This document shows positions 8,019 through 14,916 of a DNA stretch of 44,216 nt, piece by piece. The number at the start of each line of letters is the position of its first letter. Positions within the stretch are counted from its first letter, which is position 1. Source of the DNA: an uncultured Acidobacteriota bacterium (lineage in GTDB: Bacteria > Acidobacteriota > Vicinamibacteria > Fen-336); the NCBI GenBank assembly GCA_902826455.1, contig CADEEV010000017.1, positions 45,130 to 89,345 on the forward strand, written 5' to 3'. The notes beneath the pieces were generated by a model. The model saw nothing but the letters and a program-made list of their open reading frames with translations. It did not search any database and had not been told where the DNA came from. The position numbers were made by a program, and so were the translations under genes.

Positions 8019-8968
8019 ACCTGGCCGCGGACGGCCTCGGACGCATTGTGGCCCGATCCGAAGCGATGCGCGCGCTCCTCGCCGTGGCGGGGCGCCTCGC
8101 GGAAGCCAGGAGCCCCGTGCTCCTCGAAGGCGAGAGCGGCTCCGGCAAGGACCTGCTCGTGCACCTGCTCCACGAGAGCGGCGGGCGCCGGGATTTTCCC
8201 CTCGTCAAGATCCACTGCCCCTCGATACCGGAAGAGCTCCTCGAGTCCGAGCTCTTTGGCCACGAGAAGGGCGCCTTCACGGACGCCCGGCGCACCAAGC
8301 TCGGAAAGCTCGAGCTGGCGCAAGGCGGAACGGTGTACCTTGATCAGGTGCAGGATCTGGCCCCAGCACTACAGGCGAAGCTGCTGCGCGTGGTCGAGGA
8401 GAAGCGCTTCGAACGCCTGGGCGGAACGCGCACGATCGAGGTGGACGTGCGCTTCGTCGCCTCCTCGAACGTCAGCCTGCGTCATGCCGTCGCGGGCGGC
8501 ACGTTCCGCGAGGATCTCTACCATCGCCTGAGCGTTGTGCCGCTGGCCATTCCCGGCTTGCGCGAGCGCCTCGACGACATCCTGCCCCTGGCCGAGCTCT
8601 TCCTGGCGCGGGAGCGCGACCGCGGCACGACGCGCGCGGCGGGCTTCGACGCGGAGGCGTGCGAGCGTCTGCGGGGCTATCACTGGCCGGGCAACGTGCG
8701 CGAGCTGCGCTCGGTCGTGGAACGCGCGGCGCTCCTCGCCCCCGGTCCCGAGCCGATCTCGGCCGCAGCGCTCCCCGTGCACCTTTCCGAACAGGCCGGC
8801 AGCCTCTGGACCGGACGCGAGCGCCGGCCCTCGCTCAAGACCGTCGAAGAGGCCTACATCCGCCACGTCCTTCGCGAGACGGGCGGCAGCCAGACGCGCG
8901 CCGCCGCCGTCCTCGGGGTCAGCCGCAAGGCCCTGTGGGAAAAGCGGCGGCGCTTCGGAATTCCCTGA
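8015..8968 (+). CDS. Sigma-54-activator-like AAA+ regulator with altered catalytic switch
   Basis: About 317 residues: an AAA+ domain of the bacterial enhancer-binding type, then a Fis-type helix-turn-helix (GSQTRAAAVLGVSRKALW). It has no receiver or other sensor domain, as in PspF. Walker A is GESGSGKD (39-46). The loop that contacts sigma-54 reads GAFTDA (86-91) instead of GAFTGA. Walker B reads VYLDQ (107-111), with Gln111 where the catalytic Glu is expected. The partner switch residue, normally Asn before Cys (as in LNCAAL of PspF), is His67. REDLYHRLSVV and WPGNVREL are normal. The TTG at 8015 overlaps the rsfS stop; the next in-frame GTG lies about 30 nt downstream. It may be a slow ATPase, or a DNA-binding regulator independent of sigma-54. 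Confidence 0.85.
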   Translation: MNLAADGLGRIVARSEAMRALLAVAGRLAEARSPVLLEGESGSGKDLLVHLLHESGGRRDFPLVKIHCPSIPEELLESELFGHEKGAFTDARRTKLGKLELAQGGTVYLDQVQDLAPALQAKLLRVVEEKRFERLGGTRTIEVDVRFVASSNVSLRHAVAGGTFREDLYHRLSVVPLAIPGLRERLDDILPLAELFLARERDRGTTRAAGFDAEACERLRGYHWPGNVRELRSVVERAALLAPGPEPISAAALPVHLSEQAGSLWTGRERRPSLKTVEEAYIRHVLRETGGSQTRAAAVLGVSRKALWEKRRRFGIP

Positions 8969-8991
8969 GAGAGGAGAGACGTCAAGACCCC

Positions 8992-9345
8992 ATGGACCAG
9001 AAGAAGACGAAGCTCATCAAGGAGCGGCTCCTGAAGCGGAAGCAGGAGATCCTCGAGGCCTACAACAAGAACAAGACGTACGGGAAGGAAGCCGACGAGG
9101 ACGGCGCCCAGGATATCGCCGACAAGGCGGCCAACTCCTACACGAAGGAGTTCCTGTTCAGCCTCTCGAATTCCGAGCGAGAGATGCTGCAGGACGTCGA
9201 CGAGGCCATCGTTCGCCTGGAGTCGCGCAAGTTCGGCTTCTGCGTGGTGTGCGAGGACGAGATGGACAAGAAGCGGCTCGAGGCCGTGCCGTGGGCGAAG
9301 CGCTGCCTGAGCTGCCAGGAAAAGCAGGAGCAGGGGCTGCTGTGA
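8992..9345 (+). CDS. DksA/TraR-family zinc-finger transcription regulator
   Basis: A 117-residue protein of the DksA/TraR family, which enters the RNA polymerase secondary channel. A predicted coiled coil has the tip motif DIADKA (41-46), matching the DxxDxA motif of E. coli DksA that is needed for activity. The C-terminal zinc finger has four cysteines, C84-x2-C87 and C105-x2-C108, within FGFCVVCEDEM and RCLSC. It is shorter than E. coli DksA (151 residues), lacking most of the N-terminal extension. AGGAG lies upstream of the ATG but rather far (about 16 nt). Its stop overlaps the comFC start (TGATG). Confidence 0.9.
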   Translation: MDQKKTKLIKERLLKRKQEILEAYNKNKTYGKEADEDGAQDIADKAANSYTKEFLFSLSNSEREMLQDVDEAIVRLESRKFGFCVVCEDEMDKKRLEAVPWAKRCLSCQEKQEQGLL

Positions 9346-10073
9346 TGTCCCTCGGGGCGACGATGCGCACGCTCGTCGACCCCGTGCTCGCCGTGGTCTT
9401 CCCGGCCCACTGCCCCGTCTGCAGCCAGGACCTCGAGCGCCCCATGCGCGGGCCCCTGTGCGAGGCTTGCTGGGCGGGCGTCGCGTCGAGTCCGCGCGCC
9501 CGCTGCCGCTGCGGCCAGTTCCTGACCGCCGGCGGCCGGAGCTGTGGTCGCTGCCGACGCGGGCTGTCGCCGCTCTCCGCGGGCTTCAGCCTTGGGCTCT
9601 ACGAAGGGGCGCTGCGCGTCGCCGTCCACGAGCTCAAGTATCGGGGTCGGAGGCGGGTCGCGGCCCGGCTGGCGGAGGCGATCGCGCAGGACGCCGTCGC
9701 CCGCGGCCTGCTGAGCCCGGAGGCGGTCCTCGTGCCGGTTCCGCTCCATCCGCGCCGCAAGCGCGAGCGGGGCTTCAACCAGGCAGAGCTCCTGGCCAGC
9801 GAGCTGGGTCGGCGCCTGGGCCTTCCCGTGGCGCCGTCGGCCCTGGTGCGACGCGCGTTCACCGCGGCGCAGACCGGCCTGTCGGCCGCGGCACGGCGCA
9901 GGAACGTCGCCGGGGCGTTCGCGGTGCGGCGCAGGGCGCAGGTGGCGGCACGGGTGGTCGTGCTCGTGGACGACGTCGTGACGACGGGCGCCACGGCGCG
10001 TGCCTGCGCGGAGGCGCTGCGCCAGGCCGGCGCCAGCGACGTGCGGCTGCTGAGCGCCGCGCGGGTCGAGTAG
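9345..10073 (+). CDS. comFC: ComF-family phosphoribosyltransferase-like protein
   Basis: A 242-residue ComF family protein, linked to DNA uptake in naturally competent bacteria. An N-terminal zinc ribbon (CPVC, CEAC, CRCGQF, CGRC) precedes a type I phosphoribosyltransferase fold, with VPVPLHPRRKRERGFNQAE and the PRPP-binding loop VVLVDDVVTTGAT. These are strong family marks. The start overlaps the stop of the DksA-like gene. Together with dprA at the window start it suggests, but does not prove, a transformation pathway. Confidence 0.93.
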   Translation: MSLGATMRTLVDPVLAVVFPAHCPVCSQDLERPMRGPLCEACWAGVASSPRARCRCGQFLTAGGRSCGRCRRGLSPLSAGFSLGLYEGALRVAVHELKYRGRRRVAARLAEAIAQDAVARGLLSPEAVLVPVPLHPRRKRERGFNQAELLASELGRRLGLPVAPSALVRRAFTAAQTGLSAAARRRNVAGAFAVRRRAQVAARVVVLVDDVVTTGATARACAEALRQAGASDVRLLSAARVE

Positions 10074-10102
10074 CGGGGGCTTTTCCGGGGAGGAGGCTGC
10101 TC

Positions 10103-10906
10103 TTGAGGATTCCGGTGTTGGCCGTGGCGGTTGTCGTGGCGTTGGGCCCCAGCGGCGTGGCCTGGGCGTGGGGGCCCGTGGCGCAGGCCGTGGTGACGGC
10201 CAAGGCCATTGACGCGCTGCCGAAGGGCTTGAAGGAGTTCTACAAGGCACACCGCCTCGAGATGCCGACTCTCGCACTCGAGCCCACGTTCCCAGAGGAC
10301 GGACCCGATCGCCGCTTTGCCGCCGACCGGCTGATGCCGTTCCCGTTCGCCGACCTGCCCCACTCCGAGGCCTCGCTCAAGCAGAAGTACGGCGACGCCG
10401 TCTCGGTCGGACGGCTGCCGTGGCTGATTCACGAGTCCTACGCCCGACTCGTGGACGCCTTCAAGGCCAAGGACAAGACCCGCATCCTGGAAGAGTCCGA
10501 CAACCTCGCGAGCCTCGTGGCGCAGATGGACAATCCCCTGGCGCTCACGGACAACGCCGACGGCCAGAAGAGCGAGCAGCACGGGCTCTACCTGCGCTTC
10601 TCCACGAAGTTCCCGGAGGCTGTCGCCAACAAGCTCAAGGTGGATCCGGACGCGGCGGTATTCCTCGACGATCCGAAGGGCTACGTCTTCTCGATGCTGA
10701 CCTCCACGTACGTGTGGGTCGACAACGTGATGCTCCTCGACGAGATCGCGAAGCGTGGCAAGTCGGCCTACGGCGACATCTATTTCGAGGACATGGCGGG
10801 CCGGGCGACCGACCTGCTCTCGCGGCGCCTGACCCAGGCCGCGAACGACTCGGCGAGCTACTGGTACACGGCCTGGACCGACGCCCAGCGCCCGGAGTTG
10901 AAGTAA
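10103..10906 (+). CDS. Secreted Zn-phospholipase C / S1-P1-nuclease-fold protein lacking metal ligands
   Basis: About 267 residues. The TTG at 10103 follows a strong GGGGAGGAGG. A signal peptide ends AWA, so the mature protein would start with Trp-Gly-Pro. S1/P1-type enzymes use an N-terminal Trp and a WGxxGH motif; here it is WGPVAQ. The core landmark, usually like GHYVADxxQPLH followed by NYDGQ and HxRFE, appears as LASLVAQMDNPLALTDNADG then HGLYLRFSTKF, so the His and Asp ligands are mostly replaced. GPDRRF and LPWLIHESYARLVDAF fit the same fold. I infer a catalytically dead homologue in the periplasm. It sits between comFC and an ECF sigma gene. Confidence 0.65.
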   Translation: MRIPVLAVAVVVALGPSGVAWAWGPVAQAVVTAKAIDALPKGLKEFYKAHRLEMPTLALEPTFPEDGPDRRFAADRLMPFPFADLPHSEASLKQKYGDAVSVGRLPWLIHESYARLVDAFKAKDKTRILEESDNLASLVAQMDNPLALTDNADGQKSEQHGLYLRFSTKFPEAVANKLKVDPDAAVFLDDPKGYVFSMLTSTYVWVDNVMLLDEIAKRGKSAYGDIYFEDMAGRATDLLSRRLTQAANDSASYWYTAWTDAQRPELK

Positions 10907-10954
10907 CATCCCGTCTTCCTAAGAGCGAGGCCGAGCGCGGAACAGACACGACGC

Positions 10955-11554
10955 GTGGACGCGAAGGTCCCTCCCGACGCGGAGTTGATCGCGCGTTGCC
11001 TGCGCAAGGAGGCCGCGGCCTGGGAAGCGATCGTCGTTCGCTACCGCCGAAAGGTCTTCCACATCGCGTACAAGTTCACCGGCAAGCACGACGAGGCCGA
11101 GGACCTCACCCAGGAGATCTTCATGAAGATCTTCAAGAGCCTCGAGAAGTTCAACCAGGACGCGGATTTCTCCACCTGGCTCTCGAGCGTCGCGCGCAAC
11201 TACTGCATCGACCACTACCGGGCGAGCAAGCGCGAGCGCGAGGTGCTGGTCGAGGACCTCGTGGCCTTCGACCTCGCTCCGGCGTCTTCGGGAAATCCCC
11301 ATCGCGCGCTCGAGGACCGCGATCGCCGGAGCTTCCTGCGCAAGGGCCTCGAGCTGCTGCCGGACAAGCTGCGGGAGGCGGTGGTGTTGCGTGACCTCCA
11401 GGGGTTGTCGTATCAGGAGATGGCCGACCGCCTGGGACTTCCGGAGGGCACCGTGAAGAGCCGGATCAACCGCGGTCGCGAGGAGCTCGCGCGCCTTCTG
11501 TTGCGTGCCCAACAGCCGGCGCGGGGCCAGAGAGGCCATGGGCGGCGTCCGTGA
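10955..11554 (+). CDS. ECF-type RNA polymerase sigma factor
   Basis: A 199-residue sigma-70 family factor of the extracytoplasmic-function class. Region 2 covers about residues 15-90 (DEAEDLTQEIFMKIFKSL, then FSTWLSSVARNYCIDHYR). Region 4 covers about 125-185 (LPDKLREAVVLRDLQGLSYQ, then LPEGTVKSRINRGREEL). It starts at a GTG without a strong ribosome binding site. No obvious anti-sigma factor with a membrane segment follows; instead a STAS-domain gene begins 25 bp downstream, which may indicate partner-switch control. Confidence 0.94.
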   Translation: MDAKVPPDAELIARCLRKEAAAWEAIVVRYRRKVFHIAYKFTGKHDEAEDLTQEIFMKIFKSLEKFNQDADFSTWLSSVARNYCIDHYRASKREREVLVEDLVAFDLAPASSGNPHRALEDRDRRSFLRKGLELLPDKLREAVVLRDLQGLSYQEMADRLGLPEGTVKSRINRGREELARLLLRAQQPARGQRGHGRRP

Positions 11555-11579
11555 GCCAAGAGCGAGAGGTGGGTTGAAG

Positions 11580-11942
11580 ATGCAGTTGCTCGTCGAAGAG
11601 AAGGACGGTGTGCGGGTCGTGCGCGTGAAGGAAGCGAAGCTCACCTACCCGGTGCTTGCGTCCTTCTTCGCCGAGGTGCGCCAGCTCGTCGAGGACGGCT
11701 CCAATCGCCTGGTGATCGACCTGCGCGAGGTGAGCTACATCGACAGCGCCTCGATCGGCTGCCTCATGGACATCCACCGGCTGGTCCAGGACCGCGCGGG
11801 CGCTCTCAAGCTCTCGGGCCTGCAGCCCCGCGTCGAGACCATGATCTCCATGACCGGCGTCCACAAGATCGTGGGCCTGCATCGCGACGAGGACGACGCC
11901 ATCCGGGCACTCGACGCCCGCAAGGGCAAAGCCGATGCGTAA
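11580..11942 (+). CDS. STAS-domain anti-sigma-factor antagonist-like protein
   Basis: A 120-residue single STAS domain like SpoIIAA/RsbV. The helix cap motif SYIDSASIGCL contains Ser56 at the position that is phosphorylated in these antagonists. The usual order beta sheet, NRLVIDLREV, then the DSxS loop is kept. The ATG at 11580 follows GAGAGGTGGG; a TTG two codons upstream is also possible. It lies directly after an ECF sigma gene and its last codons overlap the next gene by 8 bp. No cognate serine kinase is in the window, so the partner is unknown. Confidence 0.88.
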   Translation: MQLLVEEKDGVRVVRVKEAKLTYPVLASFFAEVRQLVEDGSNRLVIDLREVSYIDSASIGCLMDIHRLVQDRAGALKLSGLQPRVETMISMTGVHKIVGLHRDEDDAIRALDARKGKADA

Positions 11943-12231
11943 GGTACGCCTGACGACGGGCGCGACGGTGGCCCTCGACGGAGACCTTCTCGCCCTGCTC
12001 GAGGCGCTCTACCGGGAAGTCACCCTGAAGCACCAGCTGCAGGTCTCCTTCGAGGACATGATGAAGGAGATCCGGGGCATCGCCGACCAGATGAGCGAGG
12101 ACGAGCGCCGGTCCTACCTCGTCGAGAGCTTGTTCTTGAACTCGGTCACGTACGAGAATGAGATGCTGGACGCGTACATGCGCGGCCTCACGACCCCGAA
12201 GAAGAAGGGTCGGGGCCGAAGCGCGGACTAG
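11935..12231 (+). CDS. Conserved-looking hypothetical protein, 98 aa
   Basis: I do not recognise this family. The 98-residue product has a short beta-like N-terminus (RKVRLTTGATVALDGDLL), a central helical, acidic region (QVSFEDMMKEIRGIADQMSE) and a basic tail (KKKGRGRS). There is no signal peptide, membrane segment or cysteine. The start codon overlaps the end of the STAS gene by 8 bp and a secretory DUF1573 gene follows 14 bp later, so it is co-transcribed with the regulatory STAS protein. It could be an adaptor for it; that is conjecture. Confidence 0.7.
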   Translation: MRKVRLTTGATVALDGDLLALLEALYREVTLKHQLQVSFEDMMKEIRGIADQMSEDERRSYLVESLFLNSVTYENEMLDAYMRGLTTPKKKGRGRSAD

Positions 12232-12245
12232 CGGGAGGTGGTTCC

Positions 12246-12647
12246 GTGAAGCTTGCGATTCTCGCCCTGGCCGCTCTGGTTCTCGTCGGCGACGCCCATG
12301 CGGCCGCGCCCCTGGCGGCCGGCGCCTCGGGTCCGAAGATCAGCGTCGAACCGGCCGCCTTCGACTTCGGCAAGGCGCTCCAGAACAAGGAGCTCAAGAA
12401 GCAGTTCGTGATCCGGAACATCGGCACGGACGAGCTCGTGATCGAGCGCGTGACCACGACCTGCGGCTGCACGGTCGCGGACGGCTACGCGAAGGTCGTC
12501 AAGCCGGGGGAGTCCACCAACATGGAGGTCCGCCTCAACACCGGGACGTTCAAGGGCAGCATGGAACGGAAGGTGCTCGTGCGCTCGAACGACGCGACCC
12601 GGGACCCCCTGGAGCTCAAGGTCCAGGTCACGGTCGTCGCCCAGTAG
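12246..12647 (+). CDS. Secreted DUF1573-domain protein
   Basis: A 133-residue protein with a signal peptide (AILALAALVLVGDAHAA) and one DUF1573 domain, an immunoglobulin-like beta sandwich. Its marks are FDFGKALQNKELKKQFVIRN and the characteristic VTTTCGCTV turn, then VKPGES. These proteins are periplasmic or surface-exposed and generally uncharacterised. The start GTG at 12246 follows GGGAGGTGG. It ends 13 bp from the convergent lpxC stop. Confidence 0.88.
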   Translation: MKLAILALAALVLVGDAHAAAPLAAGASGPKISVEPAAFDFGKALQNKELKKQFVIRNIGTDELVIERVTTTCGCTVADGYAKVVKPGESTNMEVRLNTGTFKGSMERKVLVRSNDATRDPLELKVQVTVVAQ

Positions 12648-12660
12648 CGGAGCTTCCCGG

Positions 12661-13569
12661 CTAGGACGCGTCGGGAACGAGCGCCGGCGCCGAGGCCGGT
12701 CGCGGCACGAGGGGCGCCTGCTCGGCGCTCGCCACGACATCCCAGGCGTCGGGCGTCGCCAGGAGCTTCTGGCACAGCGCGGCGTGCAGGGCGTGCCCCG
12801 CCTTGGTCGCTTCGAGGTGGCCCAGGATGGGGCGACCGAGAAGGGCCACATCGCCGATCGCGTCGAGGATCTTGTGGCGGACGAACTCGTCCTCGAAGCG
12901 GAGCTTGTTGTTGAGCACGCCGGTCTCGCCGATGACCACGGCGTTCTCGAGGCTGCCCCCCAGGGCCAGGCCGTTGCGCCGCAGCGTCTCCACCTCGCGC
13001 AGGAACCCGAAGGTCCGCGCGGGAGCGATCTGTTCCGTGAAGGCCTCGGCGTTGACGCGGAACGAGGCGTTCTGATGGCGCAGCAGGGGGTGGTCGAAGC
13101 CGATCGTGTACGTCACCCGGAAGTGATCGGCCGGACTGAAGCGAGCCCATTTGCCGCCGTGAACCACCTCGACGGGCGCCAGGATCCGGAGATACTCACG
13201 GCTCTCCGGCAGTGGCTTGAGGCCGGCTTCGTGGATGAGGATCACGAAGGGCGCGGCGCTGCCGTCGAGCACCGGCACTTCGGGTCCATTCACTTCCACG
13301 AGGGCGTCGTCCACTCCGAGGGCGAACAGCGCCGAGAGGAGATGCTCCACGGTATCGATGGAGGCGCCGTCGCGCGTCAAGGTCGTGGCGTGGTCGAGGC
13401 GATCGAGGCACGAGAGCGACGCCGGGATCGAAACTCCCAGGTCGACGCGCCGGAACACGATACCGGCACCGGAGGGGGCGGGCTTCAACTCGAGACGCAC
13501 GGGACGCCCCGTGTGGAGACCGATCCCCGTGCAGCCGACCGCTCTCTTGAGTGTTCTCCGGTAGGTCAT
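12661..13569 (-). CDS. lpxC: UDP-3-O-acyl-N-acetylglucosamine deacetylase LpxC
   Basis: LpxC is the committed zinc-dependent step of lipid A synthesis, showing the organism makes an LPS-type outer membrane. The 302-residue protein starts MTYRRTLKRAVGCTGIGLHT, matching the family N-terminus. The zinc ligand motif IDTVEHLLSAL and the HKILDAIGDVALLGRP stretch (His and Asp ligands) are present, followed by the catalytic GHALHAAL. A longer in-frame start at 13641 is less likely because a TACACT -10-like box (13626-13621) lies inside that extension. It is the last gene of a minus-strand run after the aminotransferase. Confidence 0.96.
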   Translation of the reverse strand: MTYRRTLKRAVGCTGIGLHTGRPVRLELKPAPSGAGIVFRRVDLGVSIPASLSCLDRLDHATTLTRDGASIDTVEHLLSALFALGVDDALVEVNGPEVPVLDGSAAPFVILIHEAGLKPLPESREYLRILAPVEVVHGGKWARFSPADHFRVTYTIGFDHPLLRHQNASFRVNAEAFTEQIAPARTFGFLREVETLRRNGLALGGSLENAVVIGETGVLNNKLRFEDEFVRHKILDAIGDVALLGRPILGHLEATKAGHALHAALCQKLLATPDAWDVVASAEQAPLVPRPASAPALVPDAS

Positions 13570-13620
13570 GAGGTGAATGTGCAGCGGGACCAGTGCAACC
13601 TTTGGGCCACCGCTCGAGTC

Positions 13621-13626
13621 AGTGTA
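13621..13626 (-). promoter_or_regulatory. Possible -10 box for lpxC
   Basis: TACACT on the minus strand, about 52 nt upstream of the chosen lpxC start. No good -35 is visible and the preceding dinucleotide is GG, not the TG of an extended -10. It mainly supports the shorter lpxC start. Confidence 0.3.
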
Positions 13627-13672
13627 ACCCGTTGACTTCAATGACTCTCATGCGCACGGCACCGCGCTGCGG

Positions 13673-13718
13673 GGCTCCATAGCCACAGTCCCAGAACCAC
13701 ATGCGTGGCCCTGGAGCC
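13673..13718 (-). terminator. Nested inverted repeats between aminotransferase gene and lpxC
   Basis: Outer arms GGCTCCA (13673-13679) and TGGAGCC (13712-13718) enclose an inner CCAC-ATGC-GTGG hairpin (13697-13708). The structure begins 5 bp beyond the aminotransferase stop. No T-tract follows on the minus strand, so it is at best a weak or factor-assisted terminator or an mRNA processing signal. Confidence 0.3.
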
Positions 13719-13722
13719 ACAC

Positions 13723-14916
13723 CTAGAACCGGGCCCCGCCTTCGGCCTCGTGAGCCCGATAGGCACCCTCGTCCAGGATCGCGCGGGTCTCGTCGAGGGC
13801 GTACCGGATCTCGTCGTCGGTGGAGTAGAAATGCGGCGAGAACCGGATCCCGGCACCCGGACGATAGTCGACGAGGATCTCGCGCCGCACTAGTTCCCGC
13901 GTCACCGCCGCGGCATGGGGCACGTCGAGGATGACCATGCCGCCGCGCTCGTCGGGGTTCAGCGGCGAGCGAGCGGGGAATCCGCGTTCGCGTGCGAGCT
14001 CGATCAGGAGCGCGACCTGACGGCGTGACTTGCGGCGGATCGCCTCGACGCCGAGGTCGTTGACGATGTCGTAGCCGGCCTGGGCCGCGTACAGCGCCGG
14101 CACCCCCGGCGTGCCGTGCAGGAAGCGAGTACCGTCGTTGGCGTAGTCGATCTCGCCCGTCTCGAACGCGAACGGTCTCTGGTGTGCCATCCACCCCGTG
14201 AGACGTGGCTCGAGGCGCGGCACGAGCCGCGGCGCGACGTACAGGTAGCCCGCGCCCGGCCCGCCGCAGAGCCATTTCACGGAGCCTCCCGTCGCGAAGT
14301 CCACGTCCCAAGCGGTGACGTCGACCGGCACCGTCCCCGCCGACTGGTAGAGGTCGGCGACGACCATCGCGCCCACCTCGTGGGCACGACGCGTGATCGC
14401 GGCGATGTCCTGGACGAACCCGCTCTTGAACACGACGTGGGAGATCGGCACGAGCAGCGTCTCCTCGTCGATCGCGGCCAGCATCTTCTCGAGCGGGACC
14501 GTGATCCCGTCGTCGCTCGCGACCGTCACGACGCGCGCGCCCTGGGAGCGGTGCGCCTCGTAGACGTACATGACGGAGGGGAAGTTGAGGTCGTCGTAGA
14601 CGATCTTGTTGCGGCGGCCCGAGAGGTCGAAACAGGAGAGCACCAGGCCCTGGCACACCGAGACGTTCTGGTGCATGACGACGGAGCCCGCCGCGGCGCC
14701 GATCACGCGGCCGACCTTGTCGCCGGTGGTGACGGGCATCTGCCACCAGCCTTCGGCCCAGGCACGCACGCCCCGCGCCGCCCAGAGATCGGTGTAGGCC
14801 GTCAGATGGTCGGCCGCCGCCCGCGGCATGGCGCCCAGGGAGTGGCTCACGAGATACGTCGTCTTCTCGAGGATCGGAAAGTCCCGGCGGCGGGCGAGGA
14901 GGGCGTCTTCGCTCAC
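13723..14916 (-). CDS. Class V aminotransferase / kynureninase-like PLP enzyme
   Basis: A 397-residue fold-type I PLP protein. It starts with a kynureninase-like segment (TYLVSHSLGAMPR) and contains YDDLNFPSVMYVYEA, an Asp-containing PLP-ring motif (VVADLYQSAGTVP) and the lysine motif GGSVKWLCGGPGAGYL, where Lys would form the Schiff base. Substrate is not evident: kynureninase activity is possible, but related class V enzymes act on other amino acids or as desulfurases. No other kynurenine genes are nearby. The GTG at 14916 overlaps the uvrA stop (GTGA), so expression is coupled to a DNA repair gene. Confidence 0.82.
   Translation of the reverse strand: MSEDALLARRRDFPILEKTTYLVSHSLGAMPRAAADHLTAYTDLWAARGVRAWAEGWWQMPVTTGDKVGRVIGAAAGSVVMHQNVSVCQGLVLSCFDLSGRRNKIVYDDLNFPSVMYVYEAHRSQGARVVTVASDDGITVPLEKMLAAIDEETLLVPISHVVFKSGFVQDIAAITRRAHEVGAMVVADLYQSAGTVPVDVTAWDVDFATGGSVKWLCGGPGAGYLYVAPRLVPRLEPRLTGWMAHQRPFAFETGEIDYANDGTRFLHGTPGVPALYAAQAGYDIVNDLGVEAIRRKSRRQVALLIELARERGFPARSPLNPDERGGMVILDVPHAAAVTRELVRREILVDYRPGAGIRFSPHFYSTDDEIRYALDETRAILDEGAYRAHEAEGGARF

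Noticed and set aside
13570-13641. A longer LpxC N-terminus
   Set aside because: The family begins at MTYRRTLKR, and the extension contains a -10-like box.
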